Shown here piece after piece: positions 1 to 10,320 of a DNA stretch of 64,000 nucleotides. The notes under the pieces were generated by a model. The model was given only the letters and a program-made list of their open reading frames with translations, ran no database searches and had not been told where the DNA came from. The translations under genes and the position numbers were made by a program. Numbering within the stretch: the first letter of the stretch is position 1; the number at the start of each line of letters is the position of its first letter. Origin of the DNA: Adenanthera pavonina (taxonomy: Eukaryota; Streptophyta; Magnoliopsida; Fabales; Fabaceae); contig JAIVEN010000024.1 in NCBI GenBank assembly GCA_026686845.1, forward strand, positions 6,125,501-6,189,500, in the 5' to 3' direction.

Positions 1-2244
1 AAGAACCTCATTAGTAGCACCAAAAATAATATCATCAACATAGATTTGAACAATTAGTAAATCTTTATTTTCTTTCTTAGTAAATAAGGTTGTGTCAACT
101 TTGCCTCTGTTAAACCCCTTTTCAGTTAGAAAATTGCTCAGTCTCTCATACCATGCTCTAGGGGCCTGTTTTAAACCATAGAGAGCTTTCTTCAGTTTAT
201 AAACATGGTTTGGTTTTGTAGAGTCCTCAAAACCTGGAGGTTGATCAACATAAACCTCTTCCATGATATATCCATTCAGAAAAGCACTTTTTACATCCAT
301 TTGATATAATAAAATATTTTTCATGCATGCATATGCCAGTAGTATTCTTATAGCTTCTAATCTAGCTACTGGTGCAAAAGTTTCTTCAAAATCAATACCT
401 TCTTCTTGATTATACCCTTTAGCAACTAGTCTAGCTTTATTTCTGATTATTGTTCCAGATTCATCAAGTTTATTTCTGAAAACCCATTTGGTACCAATAA
501 CAGGATGATTTTTGGGTCTAGACACTAAATCCCAAACTTGATTTCTTTCAAATTGATTTAATTCATCTTGCATAGCCAAAGTCCAGTAATCATCAGTTAA
601 GGCCTCTTCAGTACATTTGGGTTCTATTTGTGAAATGAAAGCACAGTTGAGCATCTGTTCTCTTAACTGTTTTCTGGTTTTGACTCTCTCTAGAACATTC
701 CCTATTACTTGATCAACAGGATGATTCCTTTGATATCTCCAAGCTCTAGGAAGTTCTTGAGATGTTTCCTCATTGTTTTCTTCATCAAACTCTTGCTCCT
801 GGATATCTTCCTCTATATTAACAGATTCAGATATCTTTGGAGGTTCAGTTTTACTCTTATCAGAAATTCCTAGTTTTTCAAAATTGAAAGTAAGATCATC
901 CTCATTGATAGTATGTTTTGAAACAGTTTCATTTTCAATGAAAACCACATGTACAGATTCTTCTATTACATTTGATCTTTTATTATAAATTCTATATGCC
1001 TTACTCCTACTTGAATAACCCAGAAATATACCTTCATCGGATTTGGCATCAAATTTACCTAGATTTTCTTTACCATTGTTGTGAATGAAGCATTTGCACC
1101 CGAACACATGGAGGTGTGACAGATTTGGCTTTCTTCCCTTGTACAGCTCATATGGAGTCTTCCCTAGGATTGGTCTGATGTAAGCTCTGTTTATGATGTA
1201 ACTTGCTGTATTTACTGCATCAGCCCAGAATACTTGGGAGAGTTCCTTCTCATTTATCATAGCTCTGGCCATCTCTCCAATAGTTCTATTCTTCCTTTCT
1301 ACTACTCCATTTTGTTGAGGAGTTCTTGGTGCTGAGAAGTTGTGATCAATCCCATGCTCATTGCAGTACTCCAGGAAGTATGCATTTTCAAATTCTCCTC
1401 CATGGTCTGACCTGATAGACACAATAGAAATACCTTTCTCATTTTGCACTTTCTTGGCTAAGGTTGCAAATGCATCAAAGGTATCACTTTTGGAGGAAAG
1501 AAATAATGTCCAAGTAAATCTAGAATAATCATCAACAATTACAAGCACATACAGATTACCACCAAGACTTTTCACCCTAGATGGTCCAATTAAGTCCATA
1601 TGCAACAATTCAAGTGGTCTAGTTGTGGTAACTACATTTTTAGATTTAAATGATGATTTGGTTTGTTTTCCTCTTAAGCATGCATCACATTCTTTATCCT
1701 TTTCAAAAGATATTTTTGGTAGACCAGTTACTAGCTCATTTTTAATTAGTTTAGACAGTTGATTCATGTTCACATGAGCTAATCTTCTATGCCATAGCCA
1801 ACTATCATTATTCTGACTAATTAAGCATACAGAATCTAAGGGAGGAAGTTCATCAAGATCAATAGTATAGCAGTTACCATCCCTTTGAGCTTTGAGGATA
1901 ACTTTGTGATCACTTTTTCTGATGACCAGGCAAAACTTTGAGTCAAACAGCACCCAGTTTCCTTTGTCACAGGTCTGACTCACGCTTAGCAGGTTGTGGT
2001 TGAGTCCAATCACAAACAGCACCTCTTCAATGGATGTTTCTGGATTTTTACCCACAATTCCAATACCAATGATTTTGCCATATTGGTCACCTCCAAAGGT
2101 CACCTTTCCTCCTTTCTTGTCTCTCAGGGTGATGAACTTCTCCTTGTCACCTGTCATGTGACTTGAGCAGGCACTGTCCATATACCATTTGTTGCTTTTC
2201 TTAGCTTTGAGACAGACCTGCAAAACAATGTTTACGTTTTCCTT
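1..2244 (-). CDS. pol: Copia pol: protease, integrase, reverse transcriptase (partial)
   Basis: The minus-strand frame is open from 2244 to the window edge (748 codons). Domains in order: an aspartic protease motif WYMDSACSSHMTG (DSA where many copia proteases have DSG); the integrase zinc-binding region ending in CDACLRGKQ; the integrase core with MDLIGP, RSDHGGEFEN and VVERKNR supplying the D,D,E triad; then RT from NQVWDLV through KWVFRNKLDESG, LYQMDVKSAFLNG and the catalytic YVDDIIFG. It would cut the polyprotein, copy the RNA and integrate the cDNA. It has no start of its own and lies in the -1 frame relative to gag, overlapping it by 13 nt, so it is made either by frameshifting or not at all if the frame change is a deletion. 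Confidence 0.93.
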
Positions 2245-4031
2245 TTAGGTACCCAAATTTGCTTGGGTCCTTTTAGGTCAGTATATTTTTCCCTAGATGC
2301 AGATGCAACTTTGGGAACCCATTCAACTTTCCTGCCAAGCCCATTTTTCTTCAAGGCACAAGAACTGGAAATATGTCCCTTTTTGTTGCAGAAATGACAG
2401 GTAGTGAAAGGACTGCTAGATTGAGATGCAGGAAGAAAACAGTGCAGATAATACTTTTGTCTAGCATGCCTTGGTTGATCATATGTTTCAATGTGATGTA
2501 ATGCATTAGTTTTCTTTTTATTGTTCTCAGCATGCACAAAATGTCTCATATAAGCATTCTGATTTTTCTTCCTAATCTTTTCCTTGACAGCACATGGATC
2601 ATAGCCAAGACCAGCTTTGCCTTGTGATATTCTTTGGCTCCCCATTAATGCAAACAACATGTCTTTGCCTCTAGTGAGCCTAGACATGCTTTTAACTAAA
2701 TAGTCATTAGTTTGCTTGAGTTCAATGCATGAAGTGCAACAAACAGATTCAGTAGTGGGCAAAGAGGCAATGTCAGAAACTATGCTTTGGGATTCCAGCT
2801 TATTTATCCTTTTCTTTGCCAATTTTAGTTCTTTAGCAACTTTAATGAATTCATCATGAAGCTCATGAAATGCATCTTGTAATTCAGAATAGGAAGGTTC
2901 AGATTCATATACCTCTTCTTCCTGATCACTGCTGCATGAGGGTAAGACTTCTTCTGAGGCAAGTGCCATTAAACAAATGTTGGCAACCTCATCCTCATCT
3001 TCTTCTTCCTCATCTGAGCTGTTGCCCCATATGGATGAGATATAGGCTTTCTTCTTCTTCCCTTTGTCTGCAGCTTTCTTTTCTTTTTCCTGCTTCTTAA
3101 TGAATTGGGGACAGTCCCACTTAATGTGTCCCTGCTTCTTGCACTCATAGCAAGTTACAGGTTCTTTTGCCTCTTTCTTGCTTTCTCCAATTACTCCTTT
3201 CTTGAAGAATCTCTTGCTCTTCTTCTTGCTGTAGAATCTTCCGAATTTTCTGACCATCATAGCCAGAGTTTCCTCATTCAGCTCATCTCCTTCATCAGAT
3301 TCTTCTTCCTTTTCATCAGCAGCTTTGAGGGCAAGGCCTTTCTTCTTTCTGTCCAGCCCAGCTTCCTTGAGTGCTTTGATCTTTCCTTCATATTCCTCAA
3401 GGCTGCTGAAGAGAGCTGTGACAGAAGCCATTGATTCTCCTCTGGCCTCTTCTATAGCTGTCACCTTGGGCTGCCATTCCAGAGGTAGAGCTCTGAGTAT
3501 TTTTCTCACTTTCTCAGACTGTGTGTATTCTTTTCCCAGGCTCTTCAGTTGATTCACAATAAGAGTGAATCTCTTTTGGAGCTCCTTTACAGTTTCTCCT
3601 TCAGCCATTCTGAAGCTTTCATACTCCCCAATGCACGTGTTCAGTTTGTTTTCCCTGACTCCAGAAGTTCCTTCATGTGCAATCTGTAGAGTATCCCACA
3701 TTTCTTTTGCAGTGGAGCATTGTGAGACTCTGTAGAATTCATCCTGGTTAAGGGCACTGACCAAACAATGCTTTGCTTTGAAGTTCAGTAGAACTCTCCT
3801 TCTGTCTTCATCATTCCACTCTGCTTCCAGCTTCTCTTTGTGTCTTTCATCTTCTGTTTGAGCCATTGGAACGAAATCTCCTTTTTCAATCACTGACCAG
3901 ATGTCAAGGTCAATTGATTGAAGGTAGATCTGCATCCTCATCTTCCAATATCCATAATGCTCTCCACTGAAGCCTGGTGGTCTGTTAGTGTTGTTTCCTT
4001 CAGGAAGTATACTCTCTCCAAAGCCAGCCAT
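2232..4031 (-). CDS. gag: Copia gag (UBN2-type) with two zinc knuckles
   Basis: This frame encodes 599 residues from the ATG at 4031-4029 (MAGFGESILPEG). The frame is open further upstream to a GTG at 4085, but that GTG lies in the PBS, so the ATG is the natural start. The N-terminal half is the retrotransposon gag domain (PPGFSGEHYGYWKMRM, then LRALPLEWQPKVTAIEEA). A lysine-rich stretch leads to a first CCHC knuckle, CYECKKQGHIKWDC, near residue 290, followed by an acidic SSDEEEEDEDE stretch and a helical, probably coiled-coil part. A second CCHC, CHFCNKKGHISSSC, lies near residue 547. The product would form the virus-like particle and bind RNA. It ends at TAA 2234-2232, just after VPKRKT, where relatives read on into pol. 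Confidence 0.93.
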   Translation of the reverse strand: MAGFGESILPEGNNTNRPPGFSGEHYGYWKMRMQIYLQSIDLDIWSVIEKGDFVPMAQTEDERHKEKLEAEWNDEDRRRVLLNFKAKHCLVSALNQDEFYRVSQCSTAKEMWDTLQIAHEGTSGVRENKLNTCIGEYESFRMAEGETVKELQKRFTLIVNQLKSLGKEYTQSEKVRKILRALPLEWQPKVTAIEEARGESMASVTALFSSLEEYEGKIKALKEAGLDRKKKGLALKAADEKEEESDEGDELNEETLAMMVRKFGRFYSKKKSKRFFKKGVIGESKKEAKEPVTCYECKKQGHIKWDCPQFIKKQEKEKKAADKGKKKKAYISSIWGNSSDEEEEDEDEVANICLMALASEEVLPSCSSDQEEEVYESEPSYSELQDAFHELHDEFIKVAKELKLAKKRINKLESQSIVSDIASLPTTESVCCTSCIELKQTNDYLVKSMSRLTRGKDMLFALMGSQRISQGKAGLGYDPCAVKEKIRKKNQNAYMRHFVHAENNKKKTNALHHIETYDQPRHARQKYYLHCFLPASQSSSPFTTCHFCNKKGHISSSCALKKNGLGRKVEWVPKVASASREKYTDLKGPKQIWVPKRKT

Positions 4032-4070
4032 TTTAATTCCCGGACTGTGAGTTCCTTTGAATGGGAATCC

Positions 4071-4084
4071 GGGCTCTGATACCA
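4071..4084 (-). other. Primer-binding site, initiator Met tRNA
   Basis: The minus strand reads TGGTATCAGAGCCC two bases after the LTR end CTAACA. This is the usual plant copia PBS complementary to the 3' end of initiator tRNA-Met. Confidence 0.93.
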
Positions 4085-4630
4085 CTTGTTAGCAAGGCTG
4101 ACTTCCCAAGAGGGGGGGTGAATTGGGAAGATTGAAAATTTTCTGCACAAGGTGAGGTAAGTGGAGAAATCACAGTATAATGAAAATAATGCGTAAAACA
4201 GAGCAAGCTGAAAAGTGAAGATAGGGAGAAGAAAACTCAGTAATTTATCCTGGTTCGGTCTTTCCACTTGACCTACATCCAGTCCCCAAGACACCTCTTG
4301 AGATTTATCCACTATACAGCAAGAATTTCAATGGGCTTCTTGCTAAGGCCACAGTATAACGAGTATGCTCTGTTTCTGAGCTCTCTCAAACTCTCCAAGC
4401 ACTTTCACTGTGTGCTTCTCAATCCCCTTGTGAATACCCCTCACAAGTAAATCTATCTTCCAGATGAAGAGTAGATTGATTACAATGAAATAACTCTCTT
4501 GAAAAGAGTAGATATGAAAGTTTAAGTACAAGTTTAGAAGTTGAGAGGGTAAAAGCTTTTGAGAAGAAGATTTAGCAGAAATTCGGTATATACAAGTTTG
4601 ATTCGTTTCCCACAACTTCAAATGATGTTG

Positions 4631-4639
4631 TATTTATAG
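4631..4639 (-). promoter_or_regulatory. TATA box of S1 LTR
   Basis: CTATAAATA on the minus strand. The same box is found at the equivalent place in the other Sirevirus LTRs (23649-23657 minus, 26662-26670 plus, 38289-38297 plus), about 550 bp before the LTR end. Confidence 0.7.
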
Positions 4640-4751
4640 ATTTAGGTCTCAAATATCCGTTAGAGACTAAATCTATCCGTTGGGGAAGTTATCCAACGGT
4701 TACTCTGAAAAACTATCCGTTTACCAACCGCATTTAATGTTTCTGACATAC

Positions 4752-5580
4752 TGAAATTCGAATTTTGGTTGGCCAACAGACGAATTTCGAGGGAACCGAA
4801 GGTTAAAGCTTCCAACGTTAAAATGCGAAGTTCGTCTGTCCATAGAGTGAAATTCGAATTTTGAAACTTATAAAATATTTTCACAATGTGACATACGAAT
4901 TTTTAAGAAGAAAGTTTTTCTGTTAAGTGTGAACAGTGTTTTCAATTTGCTACAGTGCCCTCGAAATTCGAATTTTGAAAGTCCAAAATTCGTCTGTCCA
5001 TAGAACGTCCAAACAGGCACAGTAGTTCACTTTCTTTGAAATTCGAATTTTGACAGAGTGAAATTCGTCTGTCAGAGACCAGTTTTGAGACTTAAATCAT
5101 TCTTGATCTCAGATGAACTTTATCAAACTTTCAGACGAATTTCTTCTATTTTCTCAAGTTTTGTTTTGTCTGAAATTCGAATTTTTAAAGAGTGAAATTC
5201 GAATGTCACAAAGTAGCTTCTTTGACTCAGATGAAAATTCGAATGTTGCCAAGTTAAAGTTCGTCTGTCAGAGAGCATTTTTCAAACTTAGTTTCTTTTT
5301 GATTTCAGATAAACTTTAGCAAAGTTTCAGACGAATTTCTTTGGTTTTCATAAATTGCATTTTGTCTGAAATTCGAATTTTGAAACTGTGAAGTTCGTCT
5401 GTCACCAGAAAGGCTTCTTTCAGACTAGATGAAAATTCGAATTTTGAACCACCAAAATTCGTCTGACAGAGAGCCATCTCTTCAGACTTAATCAGTTTTA
5501 GCTCGAAATTCGAATTTCCAAAGGCAAAGTTCGAATTTCTAACTTGACAGTTTAGTTTAAACTTTTAACCTTCGTCTGTT
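4752..5580. repeat. U3 array of AAATTCGAATTT / ATTCGTCTGTC motifs
   Basis: About eleven copies of a palindrome GAAATTCGAATTTTG alternate with about eight copies of AAATTCGTCTGTC or AAGTTCGTCTGTC, plus CAGACGAATTTC in inverse form. Pairs are commonly spaced by 8-14 bp. The array lies upstream of the TATA box in element sense, an enhancer-like position. Spacing is irregular, so it is not a simple satellite. Confidence 0.85.
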
Positions 5581-5811
5581 TGTGGATGTTTTTCAAATAT
5601 TCAAGGATTTAACATAAAATCAAAGTTTGAAAACATCTTTTCTTCAAATCAAAACTTTTTACCCAATCATAACAAAAACTAAAGATCCTACAAGAGATCT
5701 AACAGCAAATACTCAGAAAATCTTCACTTGGAACAGCTTTGATCTCCTTTGATATCTTCAATCCAAGATCTTGAGTGTTGGTTTAAAATCATCAAAACTC
5801 TTTCATCAACA

Positions 5812-7424
5812 AAACAGTATTAACTCTACTTTCATTACTACAAAATGAATTTCTAGCAATATAACATGGCAAAGTAGACTTCATAACAAGCTCACATGAT
5901 CATTCCATGTTTCAAATCCACGCCAAACATTTCATAATGCTCATAAGGACATAATAGCACAATGGCACAGATCTAAAAGCATATACATGGTTTTATATAT
6001 AATTTCAAAATATACACTTATAGATTAAAAACACCATCAAGCATCATTCTCTTCTTCATTCTCCTTGCCTTTTCTTTGGATTCCTTTGCTATAGCCTGTG
6101 CCTATCATTGGGATACTTGAGGGGATGAGATTGGGGGCAATCTCAGTAGCAAGTTATATTTCATGCAATTATGTCAATCATGTCAAATAACTCATATTTG
6201 ATCACATTTAATCACATCAATCACCTTAAACAATAAATTGCCACATTGGTCATACAAATTTTGGCAGCATAACGGCTTAGAAAATAGACATCCCGGGGAA
6301 TAAAACCCCTCATTTTACTGCCAAGACCAATCAAAGAAATCACAATTGCAATATGGCAACACAATTTAATCATAGAAAGACAATGAAAGAACATAAAATA
6401 AGAAAAATATTTCATGGAAACTTAAGTCAAACAACCAAGAAAAGATACTAGAACACTTGTAAGTCATAAGAGAAACACTTACAAATTTTCTTGGATTTTC
6501 CTCCAATTTTTTTCCTATTTTTCTTCCTCCCTCACGTGGCTGCCCTTCCCTTTCTCCAATTGCAGACTTCTCTTCCTCATTTCCTTGCCAAATGGTCTGC
6601 CAAAACATGAGAAAGGAGGGGGGTATATATAAATTTCAGCAACCAATGAAAATTTGCCACCTAATGTCTTGATTTTTCTTGCTTTTTCATGAAAAATAAT
6701 AAACTAAGCCTATTTTGACATATGCAGCTTGTGGAGCACGAAATGGGGAGTATTTTGGTCCAAAAATTTCAGATATTTACTTGTCTAGATATATCCTGAA
6801 CCAATCTGGACAAATAAAGCTACTTTAGCAGTATATTCTACTATTGTTGGAATACTAAGTATAATTATATTGGGATATAATTATCATAATATACTTATCC
6901 CAATTGGTCCACATATAAAATCTACACATTTTTCTTGAATGAATAATGCCTCTTTCTGCAGTCTAGACTAACCTTTATCGGGTAAGACATAAATATTAAA
7001 TCCTATTTACCCAATAAATATTATTTTGATCTTAATAAATTTCATACTATATTCCATTAGTCTTAACTCAATGAGAGCTTCATTTTGATTATAATTTTTT
7101 ATATTTACAAAAATACCCTTAACTCAGGATAAATGTATAATTTTTAAAACTTTTGGGTCATTAGGTGTAATTTTTCCCAAAATTTATAAAATTTTTTTCA
7201 AATCCCGCGTACGTGCACCGCCTTTCTTCGAATTCTTTTTTTTTCCTTTTCTTTCCTTTTTTTTTTTCTCAGAGGTAAAATGGTTACTTTCTCATTTTTT
7301 TTTCTGATTGAGATAATTGACCTCTTCACCTTATATTATATAAAATAGCGTATATCCATTTTTATAAATTTTAAAATATTAAATTTTAAATATTTAAAAA
7401 ATTTTTCAGAATATTACATATTTT
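5812..7424 (-). repeat. Fragment of long LTR, family B-like
   Basis: The right end (AAAATTTTTCAGAATATTACA at 7424) and the block TTCATTTTGATTATAATTTTT...GGTCATTAGGTGTAATTTTT match LTRs at 19819-22386 and 45816-48116. The 5' portion (5812 to about 6000) is too diverged to assign. It holds the hairpin at 6127-6144. It interrupts or truncates the 3' LTR of element A. Confidence 0.65.
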
Positions 7425-8923
7425 CTTGCTAAATCATATTTGGATGAAACCCTAAGAGGAAGAGGAAGAATTTCTACTCCATGAATCATGCTTTAAACAC
7501 CATGGATAGAAAGCTTAAGGTGATAGAAGGCAAACTTACCAACTTGAGTTCTTGATTTGACCTTAACCTTTCTCTTATTTCTTCTCTCTTTTCTCTATTC
7601 TTTCTTGTGTTTTTCCCTTCTGTTTTTGCTGCTGAAACCCTCGTGAAAATGAGGTGGAGAGAAGGTAATTAATTGGTTAGTTACATGCTTAATTAGGTAA
7701 TTAATTATGGTTAATGACCATGGTTACTTTTTGACCAAAAATCAACTCCTTCTTAAGCAAGTTTTGGGGCAAAAATTAGCTGCCCAAACTGCCCCATTTT
7801 CACGCAGAGAATGAGTTATTTAAGTGTCCAAGATTCGCAATTTTTCCTGGTCCAGATATATCTTGAATCGGGTAATTTTTAAGCATACCGATAAAACTGC
7901 TTTTTACAGTAATTTAGTATTTTTGGGCTATAGGACTATTCTAATTTTATTTTTATATTTTCATAATTATCCTGTCCCAAATGGTATCTGAGTATGACCC
8001 ATACCCTGACCTGGTTTCTTTTTAATCATCGGTAGGGCCCACAGTTACTTTATCAGTTTACTATTACTTTTAGACTCTTGACACTGATTATTTCTGTATC
8101 CTTGAACATTAACCCTCAGTGCCATATACCATTGGACTTCTTTCATCGAGGGTTTCATTTTGACAGTAATTTTTCATATTTACAAAACTATCCCTAATTC
8201 AAGGTTAAATTATAATTTCTAAAACTTTCGAGTCATTAGGTGTAATTTTTCTCAAGATATTTCTAATACTCCTTCCACATAATTTTTTTGACTTTAAGGA
8301 CATGGATGTCCTTTTCATAATTCTTTAGGGGTAAAAATATAATTTTTTATTTTTCTGTCCAACCGAGAAAAATGACCTATTTGCCCTTCTCACGCTTAAC
8401 AGTGTCTCTCCGTTTTTCCTAATTCCTCATGTATTTTATGATATCAACATTTATTCCTTGGGGGTTTAAATGTAATATTCATATTTTTCTTCTAATATCG
8501 GAAATGACCATTTTACCGTTAAGGTAGGTCAAAAATATAATTATCCATTCTTTCTAGCACTTTCTTGTAATTTCACCCAAAGACCAATTTTTTTATTATT
8601 TCTCTTACTATTCACACTACAAATTGGTCTATCTCTTAACATGGACCTCCCGGCTACGCAATACTTATATCGTTATGCTCAGCTTGGAGCGAGCTTTCAT
8701 TTAAGTGGTATATTGCATATTTTCTGGGGTAAGTTTTGGAATTAATTTTTGCTAAGGATCTTATGGAAAATTAATTCCAATTAAGAACCAAACATAACTT
8801 CTTCAAAAAATTAGATGAGAAATTAATTCTTTCTAAAGCCCGATTATGTATAGCTTTTTCGTCTCACCCCGTTGCTTATCTTTTATTTATTTTATAACAT
8901 CTCATAAAAATAGGAATATTACA
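7425..8923 (-). repeat. 3' LTR of element A, partial
   Basis: It is collinear with 17040-18535 at high identity, for example the shared block TGGATGAAACCCTAAGAGG at 7441 and 17053. The part matching 14994-17040 is missing to the left, where the family B-like LTR ends at 7424. The outer end reads AATATTACA at 8923. Confidence 0.85.
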
Positions 8924-8939
8924 TTTCTTCCCCCTCTAA
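8924..8939 (-). other. Polypurine tract of element A
   Basis: The minus strand reads TTAGAGGGGGAAGAAA immediately before the LTR start TGTAATATTCC. This fixes the element's orientation and its 3' LTR boundary. Confidence 0.8.
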
Positions 8940-9805
8940 TTAAAATTCCGTCCTCAAAATTTTGCTGAATTCTTACACATTACTTTCTCCTTTTTATCAT
9001 TTCTCAATTTCCAGACTATCTCTTAGTAGAGAAATACTTTCTTCCTTACTTGTTTGATTTAATAGTCATCGCCTCATTCTAGTATTCTTTGCTAATCTAC
9101 TATATCCCCAAAGTCTAGTGAATACTTTTCATATTGGGAAAATATCAAGGACATTATATATCTATCTTATTGTAGGGGTATGGGAAACTTTCCATAAAAC
9201 ATATTCATTCTTACTTTCATAATTCCCTTTATCTTAGGGCATTGAGAACTTCAACATAACATACTTATTCGTACTGTCATGATATTTCTTTATCTTTTTC
9301 ATGCTATAATCTTTCTATCGGCATCTGACATCTTTCTTTTCTTTGTCTTTCTGGACTTTAAAAACTAATCATGTGAATAACTTTTCTGCCAAAGCATAAA
9401 TTTACTGCATTAGCTTTGGTTGAATGGCACTTACAAAGTCATTTGTGCCTTCTTTTTTTTTTTTACTTCACATTCTTTTTATAACCTTTGACTGACTATT
9501 CACATAATAATCTTTCTATTGAGGCATAAGCTCATCTCATTAGCTCTGCTTACATGACACTTTCAGGTCATCTTAACCTTTCTTCCATTCTACTTTCTAT
9601 ACTTCAAGTTTAACTTTTCTTTTTATTTCATGATCACTTGAGGTTACTGTGGTTTTGGTACATTTATGGTGGTATTATAGGCATAATAGCTTGTACTAAC
9701 TCTGTATCTTGAGAGCATTCATTACCGCTGTTATAAGTGGGAATACATTTTCATAAAATTTTTATCATGTAAATCATAGGCTACTACCTCAACTTAACCC
9801 TGATA
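8940..9805. other. Element A interior, 3' part, no gene seen
   Basis: AT-rich sequence with short TC-rich runs. Just inside the PPT the minus strand could read KILRTEF followed by a stop, faintly like the tail of a Ty3/gypsy pol, but there is no continuing frame. Nothing else is recognisable. Confidence 0.5.
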
Positions 9806-9810
9806 TGTTG

Positions 9811-10249
9811 TGTGACATCCGGGCGCTGACGAGGGCCAGGAGTGATCGCTGGTGCAAGAAAAGTGGAGCTCAGATAAAGTAATGAGGATAAAGTAATGAG
9901 GCACCGACAAGGAGTGGCTCCTGGCAGGCTTCTAAGTGGGAGGGGCATATGAATGAATCGAATACATACCGAAACGAGAGGGATCCAGAGACTGTATAGG
10001 TATGGGACTATACGGTTAAGGATAGCTTAAAAGGAATTGATAGGTATTACCTATACCAACAAGGTGTATTTATTTTTTTGGTAGCCTATCCCTTAAGAGC
10101 TCCTCAGTTAAGGGTGCTTGACCTGGAGCAATTATGAGATGGGTGACCTCCTGGGAAGGAGATGTGTGAGTGAGGATAAAGTACACCGAAAGGGCTTGTG
10201 TTGGTTTGTGGGGATAGTCGTCAATCCTGAATAGCGGCCGGACGTTACA
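9811..10249 (+). repeat. Cassandra 5' LTR
   Basis: 439 bp. It is longer than the 3' LTR mainly through a 14 bp tandem duplication of ATAAAGTAATGAGG near 9884-9911 that the 3' copy lacks. Confidence 0.92.
10097..10160 (+). ncRNA. 5S rRNA-like segment, 5' LTR copy
   Basis: It contains AGTTAAGGGTGCTTG, like the 5S box A region AGTTAAGCGTGCTTG with one change, and GATGGGTGACCTCCTGGGAAG, matching the 5S box C region. In Cassandra this segment acts as a polymerase III promoter. It is not a functional ribosomal 5S gene: the rest of the 120-nt sequence is not conserved. Confidence 0.85.
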
Positions 10250-10251
10250 GG

Positions 10252-10264
10252 TGGTATCAGAGCC
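10252..10264 (+). other. Cassandra primer-binding site
   Basis: TGGTATCAGAGCC two bases after the 5' LTR end, complementary to initiator tRNA-Met. Confidence 0.9.
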
Positions 10265-10320
10265 CAGCCTCTCTTAGTACGGTATGGTTCGGGGACGAAC
10301 TAAGCGGAAGCTGGTTGGCA

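Larger units (their letters stand above)
1..5811 (-). mobile_element. Sirevirus-type Ty1/copia retrotransposon S1, 5' half
   Basis: Read on the minus strand the order is LTR (5811 to 4087), PBS, gag, protease, integrase, reverse transcriptase, then the left window edge. The copia order (integrase before RT), a long gag with two CCHC knuckles and the RT wording around YVDDIIFGATN fit the Sirevirus (SIRE/Maximus) lineage. RNase H, any ORF beyond pol and the 3' LTR lie outside the window. Gag and pol frames are open except for one frame discontinuity near 2240, so this is the youngest element here. Confidence 0.93.
4087..5811 (-). repeat. 5' LTR of Sirevirus S1 (about 1.7 kb)
   Basis: The plus strand starts TGTTAGCAAGGCTGACTTCC and ends CTTTCATCAACA, so in element sense the LTR runs TGTTGATGAAAG...CTAACA. 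It matches the LTRs at 23104-24727, 25826-27212, 34301-38840 and 63727 onward. A TATA box lies at 4631-4639 and a motif array fills U3. Confidence 0.92.

Noticed and set aside
2870..3552. Plus-strand open frames opposite gag
   Set aside because: They lie wholly antisense to a recognised gag gene and show only low-complexity Leu/Ser/Phe composition.
4032..4085. GTG at 4085 as the gag start
   Set aside because: It lies within the primer-binding site; the ATG at 4031 begins the conserved MAGFGES end shared with S3.
4752..5580. CRISPR-like array
   Set aside because: Palindromic repeats recur, but spacers vary in length, the repeats diverge and no cas genes exist; the setting is a plant LTR.
9421..9800. 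Host gene exons within element A
   Set aside because: Short open stretches and T-rich runs only; no family motif, and the position is inside an LTR element with PBS and PPT.
10097..10160. Functional 5S rRNA gene
   Set aside because: Only the internal promoter-like boxes are conserved, within TRIM LTRs; the rest of the 5S sequence is lost.
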